DNA from: Campylobacter curvus
GTDB lineage: Bacteria > Campylobacterota > Campylobacteria > Campylobacterales > Campylobacteraceae
Assembly: GCF_013372125.1 (NCBI RefSeq)
Contig: NZ_CP053826.1
Location: forward strand, 496,001 to 560,000
Direction: 5' to 3'
Length of the DNA: 64,000 bases
Part shown: positions 30,967 through 38,425 of the stretch, piece after piece
Position numbering within the stretch: position 1 is the stretch's first letter
How the letters are laid out: the number at the start of each line of letters is the position of its first letter
Notes under the pieces: generated by a model
Database searches by the model: none
What the model saw: only the letters and a program-made list of their open reading frames with translations
What the model was told of the DNA's origin: nothing
Position numbers and translations under genes: made by a program

Positions 30967-32028
30967 TTACTCTTCGCTCGTTTTGATGTAAGCGTAGTCG
31001 GACATTTTCGTCCATTCGCGAGCCATTTTCATGAAGGCCCTTTGAGAGTCTATGATCTCTTTAAATAGCGGATCTTTCGCACTCTCCTCGTCTAGCAGCT
31101 CGTTTGTCGCCTTTTTAAGCGCAGCCATTACCTCAGGCGGGAAGGACTTCACCTCGATATCGGGGTATTCGCTCTTCATCTTGGCCCAATACTGCGTATT
31201 TGCGAAAAAGACTTTTGTATTTACCATTTGTGCTACATCGGCTGCTGCGGACTCAAATATCGCTTGCAAATCAGTCGGTAATTTCTCGTAAGCTTTTTTG
31301 TTCACAAAAAAATGTGTCTCGCCTGTAGGTTCTTGCCAGCCGGTATAGTAGTATTTCGCGACCCTGTGAAAGCCAAGCGCCATATCATATGCCGGACTGA
31401 CCCATTCTACCGCGTCTATCGTGCCCATTTCAAGGGCCATATATAGCTCGCCGGTCGATATAGTGTTGATATTTGCGCCAAGCTTTGCGTAAATTTCACC
31501 GCCAAAGCCTGGGATTCTTATTTTCAAGCCCTTAAGGTCATCGACGGTTTTTATCTCTTTTTTGAACCAGCCACCCATTTGAGTACCGGTGTTGCCGGCT
31601 CTAAAAATTTTGATATTATACGGATCAAATACCTTCGCCTCAAGCTCTTTGCCGCCGCCAAATTCATACCATGCAGTCTGCTCGGCAGTATTCATCATAA
31701 AAGGCGTCGCTGTAAAAAACATCATCTTTGCGTCTTTGCCCTTGTAATAATAGCTAGTCGTGTATCCGATGTCGTATTGACCGCTCTTTGTAAAGTCAAG
31801 CAGCGCGAAAGGCGATTTGTGTTTTGACGGGTAGTCTATCCTGATCTCGATACGTCCGTCACTCATCTTTTCGACGCGATCCTTTAGCTCCTTTGGCACT
31901 TCGCCAAGCACCGGCATCGTGCTCTCCCATGAGCTAGCTAGTTTTAGCTTATAAACTTTACTGTCCGCGCTCATAGCAAGCGACGCACACGCGAGCAACC
32001 CAAGCGATGCCACCAGAAATTTGTTCAT
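30967..32028 (-). CDS. TRAP transporter solute-binding protein (DctP family)
   Basis: 353-residue periplasmic binding protein. A signal peptide is clear (MNKFLVASLGLLACASLAMSA). The family pattern includes LKLASSWESTMPVLGEVPKEL, the Arg-containing DLKGLKIRIPGFGGEIYAKLGAN split motif, and GTIDAVEWVSPAYDMALGFH. DctP proteins capture organic acids for a DctQ/DctM permease; none is adjacent, so this is an orphan whose partner must lie elsewhere. The frame could extend to 32121 but AAAGGAG sits 5 bases before the ATG at 32028, and upstream sequence belongs to an inserted element. The insertion abuts this ribosome site. Confidence 0.92.
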   Translation of the reverse strand: MNKFLVASLGLLACASLAMSADSKVYKLKLASSWESTMPVLGEVPKELKDRVEKMSDGRIEIRIDYPSKHKSPFALLDFTKSGQYDIGYTTSYYYKGKDAKMMFFTATPFMMNTAEQTAWYEFGGGKELEAKVFDPYNIKIFRAGNTGTQMGGWFKKEIKTVDDLKGLKIRIPGFGGEIYAKLGANINTISTGELYMALEMGTIDAVEWVSPAYDMALGFHRVAKYYYTGWQEPTGETHFFVNKKAYEKLPTDLQAIFESAAADVAQMVNTKVFFANTQYWAKMKSEYPDIEVKSFPPEVMAALKKATNELLDEESAKDPLFKEIIDSQRAFMKMAREWTKMSDYAYIKTSEE

Positions 32029-32046
32029 TTTCTCTCCTTTAAAATT

Positions 32047-32232
32047 AGCTCTGTTATAATAAATCATTGACATTTGCTTCGCAAACCCTGTTCGCTCCGC
32101 AAAGCGCCGAACATATAGCACGATTTACGCGGTCAGCTACCGCTTCCCTGTAAATCGGCGGCGATAGCGTCGCTTCACAAGGTTTGACTTCGCTTTAAAA
32201 ACTGAAAATCAATGAAATATTGTAACAGAGCC
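32047..32232. mobile_element. MITE-like element, 186 bp, with 8-bp target duplication
   Basis: Non-coding element bounded by imperfect inverted repeats at 32048-32070 and 32209-32231 (20 of 23 positions match; ends read GCTCTGTTAtAATA and, inverted, GCTCTGTTAcAATA). It is flanked by an exact 8-base direct repeat TTAAAATT (32039-32046 and 32233-32240), the footprint of transposition. The interior can fold: CGATTTAC (32121-32128) pairs with GTAAATCG (32150-32157) around an inner GCGGT/ACCGC stem. No transposase is encoded, so it would need a helper. The GGCTCTGTTA end and 8-base duplication recall IS6- or IS1595-type elements, but I cannot assign a family. Confidence 0.72.
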
Positions 32233-32235
32233 TTA

Positions 32236-32262
32236 AAATTTGGGCTATTATAGCCAAAATTT
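32236..32262 (-). promoter_or_regulatory. Probable original dctP promoter inside an inverted repeat
   Basis: On the minus strand TATAAT (32247-32252) lies in the centre of GGCTATAATAGCC, itself the core of a longer dyad with AAATTT arms (11 of 12 positions pair). Transcription from it would begin near 32240, exactly where the MITE-like element is inserted, so the dctP transcript should carry the element as a leader. The dyad over the -10 could be a repressor site. Confidence 0.5.
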
Positions 32263-32343
32263 AACACCCTTGCGCCCAAAATATCAAAATTTCAACATAT
32301 TTGTATCAAAATCCCCTCAAAATGACAACGCTTCAAAATGTGC

Positions 32344-32349
32344 TATAAT
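32344..32349 (+). promoter_or_regulatory. -10 box of pyk
   Basis: TATAAT with an upstream TGC (extended -10 form), 34 bases before the pyk ATG. AAAGGAG at 32371-32377 is the ribosome site. The start codon offered by a longer frame at 32338 would lie upstream of the transcript start and is rejected. Confidence 0.6.
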
Positions 32350-32382
32350 CCACGAAATTTTAAGCTCAAAAAAGGAGCAAAG

Positions 32383-33834
32383 ATGATAAAAAAGACAAAA
32401 ATAGTAGCCACTCTAGGGCCTGCCAGCGACGACGAAGAGACGATGGAGCGCATGGTAAAGGCCGGAGTGAACGTATTTCGCCTAAATTTCAGCCACGGTA
32501 CTCACGAATATCATAAATCAAACATTGATAAGATCCGCAACATCGAAAAGAGACTAAACGTGCGTATCGGCATACTCCAAGACATCTGCGGCCCAAAGAT
32601 CAGGATAGGCGCTCTCGAAGCTCCTTTCGAGCTAAAAACCGGCGACAGGCTCGATGTCTATGCCAAAAATATCACCGGCTCCAAAGTCGCACCGGGGCAT
32701 TACACCGCCTGCATCAACCAGCCTCAAATTTTGCCACTTTTAAAAGAGGGCGAGCACATCTACCTTTATGACGGTTCGATACGCGCTAAGATCGTAGAGG
32801 CGGGAGAGGAGATGGTAAAGGCGCAGATACAAAACGATGGCGTTTTAAACTCGAACAAAGGCGTAAATTTCCCAAATACGGCCCTGGGTATCGAGATCAT
32901 CACGCAAAAAGATAAAGAGGATATGAAATTTGGCGCCAAAGAGGGGGTAAATTTCGTCGCTATTAGCTTTGTGCAAAACGCAAACGACGTTATAAAGGCA
33001 AAAAATATCCTAAAAGAGCTTGGTTCTCGCGCAAGTGTGCTTTCAAAGATAGAGAAATTTGACGCGGTCGAGAACATCGACGAGATAATCAAGCAAAGCG
33101 ACGGCGTGATGGTCGCTCGAGGCGATCTTGGCATAGAGGTGCCGTTTTACAGAGTGCCGACTATCCAAAAGCTGATCATCAAAAAGGCCAACGCCGCAAG
33201 CAAGCCCGTGATCACGGCGACACAGATGATGCTTAGTATGGCTGAGCACGAGACTGCGACTAGAGCCGAGATAAGCGACGTGGCAAATGCCGTGTTAGAC
33301 GGTACTGACGCTGTGATGCTAAGCGAGGAGAGCGCCATCGGCAAAAACCCTGTCGCAGTCGTGGAGGCGATGAGTAAGACGATCGTGCAGACGCAAGGCA
33401 TCTATCCTTACAACAAATTTGACGAATTTGAATTTTTTGACGAAACCGACATGGTCGCATCGAGCGCAGCCAGCCTGGCCGTGCGCATAAAGGCGGATGC
33501 GTTTTTGTCCATAACAGGGTCTGGAAAATCAGCCATCAAGCTGGCTAGAAACCGCACAAACATCGATATAATCGCTATCGCACACGATGAGCAGACGGCG
33601 CACTCGCTGACACTGGCATGGGGCGTCACTCCGGCACTCGTAATCGAAAAAACCAGGCTCAACATCCTGCTTGCAAATGTCGTGAAAGAGGCCTTTGACG
33701 CGGGATTTGTCAAGCACGATAAGACCTATCTCATCACGGCTGGATACCCGACCGGACTTGAAGGCAGCACGAATCTAATTAGAATTTTAAGGCGCGATCA
33801 GCTTGATTATTACCTAAACGCCGCACTTGCTTAA
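32383..33834 (+). CDS. pyk: Pyruvate kinase
   Basis: Converts PEP and ADP to pyruvate and ATP. 483 residues with the family motifs KIVATLGPAS, FRLNFSHGTHEYH, the substrate/metal region LGIEVPFYRVP, and the signature following VMVARGD; VITATQMM is also present. Campylobacter lacks a complete upper glycolysis, so pyk works with gluconeogenic or amino-acid-derived PEP there; that point is general knowledge of the genus. Single gene with own promoter. Confidence 0.97.
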   Translation: MIKKTKIVATLGPASDDEETMERMVKAGVNVFRLNFSHGTHEYHKSNIDKIRNIEKRLNVRIGILQDICGPKIRIGALEAPFELKTGDRLDVYAKNITGSKVAPGHYTACINQPQILPLLKEGEHIYLYDGSIRAKIVEAGEEMVKAQIQNDGVLNSNKGVNFPNTALGIEIITQKDKEDMKFGAKEGVNFVAISFVQNANDVIKAKNILKELGSRASVLSKIEKFDAVENIDEIIKQSDGVMVARGDLGIEVPFYRVPTIQKLIIKKANAASKPVITATQMMLSMAEHETATRAEISDVANAVLDGTDAVMLSEESAIGKNPVAVVEAMSKTIVQTQGIYPYNKFDEFEFFDETDMVASSAASLAVRIKADAFLSITGSGKSAIKLARNRTNIDIIAIAHDEQTAHSLTLAWGVTPALVIEKTRLNILLANVVKEAFDAGFVKHDKTYLITAGYPTGLEGSTNLIRILRRDQLDYYLNAALA

Positions 33835-33876
33835 AATGGCTTTGGTGGGAAATTTGGCTGATTATCGTGGCGAAAT

Positions 33877-34437
33877 TTAAGCCAGATACCTGCTTAGAGA
33901 TTTTTTGTATTCGTGCGCTTCTTTGCTATCTTGCAAAAGATATTTTTCAAACGCCGCGCTGATGAGCCTTCGCGGTTCGTTTGGCGGCTCGGTTTGCGAG
34001 TGCTTGCGGATCCTCTCCGTAAAGCCTGCAGCTTTTTGGATGTTTGCCGCATGTCTTAGCGAAAAATTTAGGCTTTGCGTCTTTAAATTTAAAATTTCGC
34101 TCATACATTTTCTTGGCCCTGTGATAAATTTCGCGTTTTTTAGCTCCCCTAGACTTCGCACCAAGATGCCGCCGCTACTCTCAAGCGAGCTTTCAAACGA
34201 TATATCAAAGCCAAAATTATGAAAAAATATCTCGCCTGCTTGCGAGACTCTTTTGAATGTATTTTTGTCGCTCCTGGTAAAATAAGCCTCTATCTCGGCA
34301 AAGACAAATTCCTTACCGGACACCACAAAAACGTAGTTTTGAAGTAAATTCAGCATAAAATTTTCTATCTCTTTTTGAGAGACCAAGCGAGTATTTAAAT
34401 TTGAAAAGCACTCTTTTAAATTTTCATCGCCTAGCAT
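33877..34437 (-). CDS. Hypothetical protein, distant resemblance to AAG/MPG-type glycosylase
   Basis: 186 residues. Not firmly recognised. The central region runs FVFAEIEAYFTRSDKNTF, then FFHNFGFDISFESS, GGILVRSLGEL and FITGPRKCMSEI, in the same order as methylpurine-DNA glycosylase motifs (ETEAY, then a YGMH-like strand, then VLIRALEP, then GPGRL). The catalytic Glu of MPG would be the E of EIEAY. The resemblance is weak and could be chance. ATG at 34437 lies one base after the recR stop; a TTG at 34461 inside recR is less likely. The pairing with recR fits a DNA-repair role. Confidence 0.65.
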   Translation of the reverse strand: MLGDENLKECFSNLNTRLVSQKEIENFMLNLLQNYVFVVSGKEFVFAEIEAYFTRSDKNTFKRVSQAGEIFFHNFGFDISFESSLESSGGILVRSLGELKNAKFITGPRKCMSEILNLKTQSLNFSLRHAANIQKAAGFTERIRKHSQTEPPNEPRRLISAAFEKYLLQDSKEAHEYKKSLSRYLA

Positions 34438-34438
34438 T

Positions 34439-35011
34439 TTAAGCCTTAGTGCGGCTCTCAAGCGCTTTTAAAAGCGAGAGCATATCGACATTTTCGAGGC
34501 TGACTCCGGTAGGCACGCCTTGGGCGATCTTGCTAAATTTCAGCTCGCTCATGCCAAGCTTATCTTCGACGTAAAGCATCAAGGCATCGGTGTTAAGGCT
34601 CGGCGTAAAGGCAAAGATGATCTCTGTGGCTTTGTTTAGCTCGATCATGCTTTTTAGCCTATTTATAGCGCCATCATCTATCTCGTCAAGCACGAAATAA
34701 AGCCCTTCGTAGATCCCGTTTTGCTCGAAAACCAAGATATCTCTAGGGCTTTCGACGATGGCTATCATGCTTTTATCTCGCGCTTCGTCGGCGCAAATGT
34801 CGCAAATTTCATTTTCGCTAAGCCCGCCGCATCGCTCGCATCGCTTTATAAACCTAGCCGCATCCTCGATGCACTGAGCCAGCCTGAGCCCTGCGAAGCT
34901 ATCTTGCATGCTTACAAAGTAGGCAAACCTGGCGGCTGATTTTTTACCTACGCCGGGAAGCTTGCCAAAAGCATCGACTAGCTCGTTGAATTTTTCTAGC
35001 CCTTTTCTCAT
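34439..35011 (-). CDS. recR: Recombination protein RecR
   Basis: 190-residue RecFOR-pathway mediator that helps load RecA at gaps. Seen are the N-terminal helix-hairpin-helix (FGKLPGVGKKSAARFA), the four-Cys zinc finger (CERCGG and CDICADE), and the Toprim core (MIAIVESPRDILVFE, FVLDEIDDGA). ATG overlaps the racS stop by 4 bases. The recR-racS-racR grouping matches C. jejuni Cj1263-Cj1261 from memory. Confidence 0.96.
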   Translation of the reverse strand: MRKGLEKFNELVDAFGKLPGVGKKSAARFAYFVSMQDSFAGLRLAQCIEDAARFIKRCERCGGLSENEICDICADEARDKSMIAIVESPRDILVFEQNGIYEGLYFVLDEIDDGAINRLKSMIELNKATEIIFAFTPSLNTDALMLYVEDKLGMSELKFSKIAQGVPTGVSLENVDMLSLLKALESRTKA

Positions 35012-36270
35012 GATTTAGCCAGCTTTTTTTGAGCGTGCAGGCTGATCTTAAAGCAGTGATAGCCGCCGTCATACTCGTATAAAAGATCAAATTTTTGCAT
35101 TTGGCAAATCTGCTCGATGATGTATAGTCCAAGTCCCATGCCGCTGCCGACGGTGGTCTTCTCGCCTCTAACGAAGGCTTGCTTATAGTGATCTATCGGA
35201 TGCTCGAGCCTTTTGCCTAAATTTTTAATGACGATGAAGTCGCTGTCGCAAACCAAGATCGCTTTTTTATCGTCGGCGTATTTTAGGGCGTTGTCTATCA
35301 AATTTTTGATCGCGAGGCTAAAAAGCTGAAAATCCACTCGTAAAAGCACATCGTCCTTTATATCACAGGTCACGCGCTCCTCGAAGCGATCTAGCATAAG
35401 CATGTCTTGGACTTGCTCTAAAATGAGCGAAAAGTGGCACTCTTGGTAGTTTATCGCGTAGCTTTTAGATAGTAGCTGCTCGACCTTGCTAAATTCGTTT
35501 ATCAGCATCTCAAGCCGCTCGAAAACGTTTATGAGGCGCATCTTTTGCGTATCGTTCGCGACCATCTCGGAGACTATGCGACCCTTGCCGATAGGGGTTT
35601 TCAGCTCGTGCATGATAGCTCTTAAAAAGAGCTGTCTGGAGCGTATGAGATCGCGGATCTTGCAAACTGCGTTGTCAAATTCCATCGCGACTTGCCCGAT
35701 CTCGTCTTGTACGTTTTCGCTTGATTTGGTAGTGATGACGACGTCCAAGTTACCACCGGCAAATTTCCTGATGTCTTTGCTGAGTTTCCTAAGCGGCAAG
35801 AGACTTTTTAGCACCGAAACGTAAAGCGAGATGAGTAGTGCCGATACGATCAAAAACGCGACCCACAGCGGGTCGTTCACATGTCTGGCTTCGTTGCTTT
35901 CAAGCAGCAACTGAAACGAGGAATTTTTTATGAGCAAGTAAAGATCGTCCTTGTAGTTCATCGACTGCACTATCCCAAGGGGCGTGTGCTTAGTAAAGAT
36001 CGGGCTGCCGCTGTTTGCGACCGAGGTGGCTAAATTTTTATTTCCGACGTATTCAAGACCGAAATTTTTAAAGTAGTGCTCCAAATCTCTTGGGGGATTG
36101 GCTCTTTCGTAAAGTGCCAAAAGATAGTTCATCGCGCTTAGTTGTTTGTCGCGTAGCTTTTCCAGCGCGCTTTCTCGCTGTATATTTGCAAACGTTACGA
36201 AAAGCAAACACATCAGCGAGAACGCCATCGCAAATATGATAGTGATCTTGGTCGTGATGGAGTATTTCAT
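35008..36270 (-). CDS. racS: Sensor histidine kinase, RacS/ArsS type
   Basis: 420 residues: membrane span at ~9-28, a periplasmic sensor of ~105 residues, second span at ~134-155, a HAMP-like linker (KSLLPLRKLSKDIRKFAGGN), the phospho-acceptor His221 in AIMHELKTPIGKG, and a HATPase domain with N-box IKNLIDNALKYA and GSGMGLGLYI. Its position next to racR and recR, divergent from dnaJ, identifies it as the RacS/ArsS orthologue. In C. jejuni RacRS responds to oxygen limitation and electron acceptors and affects colonisation. It overlaps racR by 4 bases. Confidence 0.9.
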   Translation of the reverse strand: MKYSITTKITIIFAMAFSLMCLLFVTFANIQRESALEKLRDKQLSAMNYLLALYERANPPRDLEHYFKNFGLEYVGNKNLATSVANSGSPIFTKHTPLGIVQSMNYKDDLYLLIKNSSFQLLLESNEARHVNDPLWVAFLIVSALLISLYVSVLKSLLPLRKLSKDIRKFAGGNLDVVITTKSSENVQDEIGQVAMEFDNAVCKIRDLIRSRQLFLRAIMHELKTPIGKGRIVSEMVANDTQKMRLINVFERLEMLINEFSKVEQLLSKSYAINYQECHFSLILEQVQDMLMLDRFEERVTCDIKDDVLLRVDFQLFSLAIKNLIDNALKYADDKKAILVCDSDFIVIKNLGKRLEHPIDHYKQAFVRGEKTTVGSGMGLGLYIIEQICQMQKFDLLYEYDGGYHCFKISLHAQKKLAKS

Positions 36271-36938
36271 CCGATGAGTTTATATCCTATACCTCTTACG
36301 GAAAATATATGTTTTGGCGCTTTTGAGCTGTCGCCGATTTTTGTGCGCAGACGTCCGATGATGACATCAAGGCTTTTTGAGTCCTTGTCTTTCAGGCTCT
36401 TGCAGTTATAGACCAGCTGCTCGCGAGATACCGAAAAGCTGTGCTGCTTGATGAGATATGTCAAAATTTCATACTCTGCCGGAGTCAGCGTCAAAGACTC
36501 GTTGTTAAAGTAAATTTCATGGCGCTTCTCGTCTATCCTAAAGGCGCTGTCTACGACCTCTTCTTGTACTTCGTTGGTCTTTTTGTAGCGGCGTATCAGA
36601 CTCTTGATACGCGCATACATCTCTTTTGGATCGTATGGTTTTGGTAGATAATCATCCGCTCCTAGATGAAGCCCTACGACCTTGTCGCTGATATCGGAGC
36701 GTGCGGAGCTTATGATGATAGGGATATCGTATTTTTGGCGTATTTCCTTGCAAACCTCAAGTCCATCGATGCCAGGAAGAGTGAGGTCTAGTATCAGTAG
36801 GTCGAAATTTTTGATGCCTGCGCTTAGTCCTAAATAAGGGTCTTCAAAATTTGTTACTTTTATATTAAAGCTATCAAGATATTCAGCCAGAATTTGAGCG
36901 AATTCCGGGTCGTCTTCTATCATTAAAACGTTAATCAT
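36267..36938 (-). CDS. racR: Response regulator, RacR/ArsR type
   Basis: 223-residue OmpR/PhoB-type regulator. Receiver domain with acidic pair EDD at 8-10, phospho-acceptor Asp51 in LLILDLTLPG, Thr-to-Ser SSARSD, and Lys in YLPKPYDP; then a winged-helix output domain (EILTYLIKQHSFSVSREQLV, DVIIGRLRTKIG, VRGIGYKLIG). It leads the racR-racS-recR operon from the gap shared with dnaJ, an arrangement that would allow it to influence the heat-shock gene. Confidence 0.92.
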   Translation of the reverse strand: MINVLMIEDDPEFAQILAEYLDSFNIKVTNFEDPYLGLSAGIKNFDLLILDLTLPGIDGLEVCKEIRQKYDIPIIISSARSDISDKVVGLHLGADDYLPKPYDPKEMYARIKSLIRRYKKTNEVQEEVVDSAFRIDEKRHEIYFNNESLTLTPAEYEILTYLIKQHSFSVSREQLVYNCKSLKDKDSKSLDVIIGRLRTKIGDSSKAPKHIFSVRGIGYKLIG

Positions 36939-37059
36939 AATGTATCCTTTATTGTTTGATTAGGCTGTGATTATACGCTAAAATGTTAAATTTTTTTCTA
37001 AATTTATAAAAATTTGGATAAAATCGTCAAATTTAAAATAAGCTTAGATAGGAAATGTT

Positions 37060-38172
37060 GTGGAAGTCGATTATTACGAAATTTTAGAGATATCCAAAAA
37101 TGCCAGCGGCGATGAGATAAAAAAGGCGTATAGAAAGCTGGCGCTAAAATACCACCCCGATAGAAACGCCGGAAATAAAGAGGCGGAAGATAAATTTAAG
37201 CTGGTAAATGAAGCGTATCAAGTTTTAAGCGACGACAAAAAGCGTGAAATTTACGACAGATACGGCAAAGAGGGATTAAGCGGCGCATCTGGATTTGGCG
37301 GATTTGGCGCTGATTTTGACATCTCGGATATATTTAGCTCGTTCTTTGGGGATTTTGCAGGCAGGAGCGGCGGTAGGCGTAAAAGCGCAGACAAATACTC
37401 GGTAGATCTTGAGATCCCGATAACGATAGAATTTCACGAGGCGGTCTTTGGCTGCGAGAAAGAGATAAAATACTCGCACAAGACGCCATGCCCCGACTGT
37501 CACGGTACCGGCAGCAAAGACGGCAAAAAACAAACCTGCAAACACTGCGGCGGTAGAGGGCAAATTTCACGCGGAAACGGCTTTATGAGCATCGTGCAGG
37601 AGTGTCCGTATTGTAACGGCACCGGTGAGGTCGCAGCGGAGAAATGCCCGACTTGCGGCACTAGTGGCTATCAAGAAGAGGAGCAAAGCCTAAAAATAAA
37701 CATCCCCGAAGGTGTGGATAGCGGTATGCGTATGCGAATAGCCGGCAAGGGCAATGTGAGTCCTCGCGGCGATGTGGGCGATCTTTACGTGAGTATAAGC
37801 GTCAAAGAGGACGAGTATTTCGTCCGTCATAACGACGATGTATATATCGAGATCCCGGTATTTTTCACGCAAGCGGTGCTTGGAGAGAGCATAACGATAC
37901 CTACGCTTCGCGGCAAAACCGAGCTAAAGCTGCCAATCGGTGCAAAAGACAAACAGCAGTTCATTTTTGAAAACGAGGGCGTGAAGGGTGTGAATTCAAA
38001 GCATATCGGTAGGCTCATCGTGCAAATTTCCATACAAAACCCTAAAAAACTGACCGCAGAGCAAGAGGAGCTGCTAAAAAAACTTCAAGATAGCTTCGAG
38101 GTAAAAAGCGGCTCGAGCGTGGGCGGCAACGAGAGTGTTTTTGACAAGATAAAAAACTGGTTTAAGGGCTAA
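37060..38172 (+). CDS. dnaJ: Chaperone DnaJ
   Basis: 370-residue type I Hsp40, co-chaperone of DnaK. J domain at 1-70 with the HPD motif ([10 protein letters not shown]), a Gly/Phe-rich linker ([13 protein letters not shown]), the four CxxCxGxG zinc repeats ([32 protein letters not shown], the last one imperfect: Ser in place of Gly at position 7), and the C-terminal substrate-binding domain. GTG start with AGGA 7 bases upstream; the nearby ATG at 37055 is out of frame. Divergent from racR as in C. jejuni (Cj1260c). Confidence 0.96.
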   Translation: MEVDYYEILEISKNASGDEIKKAYRKLALKYHPDRNAGNKEAEDKFKLVNEAYQVLSDDKKREIYDRYGKEGLSGASGFGGFGADFDISDIFSSFFGDFAGRSGGRRKSADKYSVDLEIPITIEFHEAVFGCEKEIKYSHKTPCPDCHGTGSKDGKKQTCKHCGGRGQISRGNGFMSIVQECPYCNGTGEVAAEKCPTCGTSGYQEEEQSLKINIPEGVDSGMRMRIAGKGNVSPRGDVGDLYVSISVKEDEYFVRHNDDVYIEIPVFFTQAVLGESITIPTLRGKTELKLPIGAKDKQQFIFENEGVKGVNSKHIGRLIVQISIQNPKKLTAEQEELLKKLQDSFEVKSGSSVGGNESVFDKIKNWFKG

Positions 38173-38425
38173 ATTTGTGTTTTAGTAGCATTGGTCTTGG
38201 CTACTGCTTTGTGGTTATTCGTTATTCGCTTGTGATGAAATTTCGGTTCATTCATAAATGAGCGGCGACACTTTCTTTGCAACGCTCTGCTCGTAATTTG
38301 TGAGTAAGACATCCTCTAAAAATCAGGAAAGCCGTAAGACTGATCGCGATTTTTTGCAACACTACACTCGCGGCTTTTAATAAGCAGTTTCGTAGCAAAA
38401 CGCGCTATAAGCTTAACTTCGCTTA
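38173..38425. other. Intergenic region with hairpins, no supported gene
   Basis: 253 bases between convergent genes. AGTAGC/GCTACT follows the dnaJ stop and could act as a weak terminator. ATAAGC (38407-38412) pairs with GCTTAT (38421-38426) beside the end of the minus-strand kinase gene and could terminate it. ATCAG/CTGAT flanked by AAAAAT and ATTTTT lies between. A 47-codon minus-strand frame exists but lacks a properly spaced ribosome site. Confidence 0.4.

Noticed and set aside
36939-37059. CIRCE or HspR site before dnaJ
   Set aside because: No TTAGCACTC/GAGTGCTAA or HAIR-type inverted repeat is visible in the 121-base gap.
38169-38312. Minus-strand frame of 47 codons in the gap after dnaJ
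   Set aside because: GAGG abuts the ATG with no spacing, the peptide is low-complexity and basic with no recognisable fold, and it overlaps the dnaJ stop.
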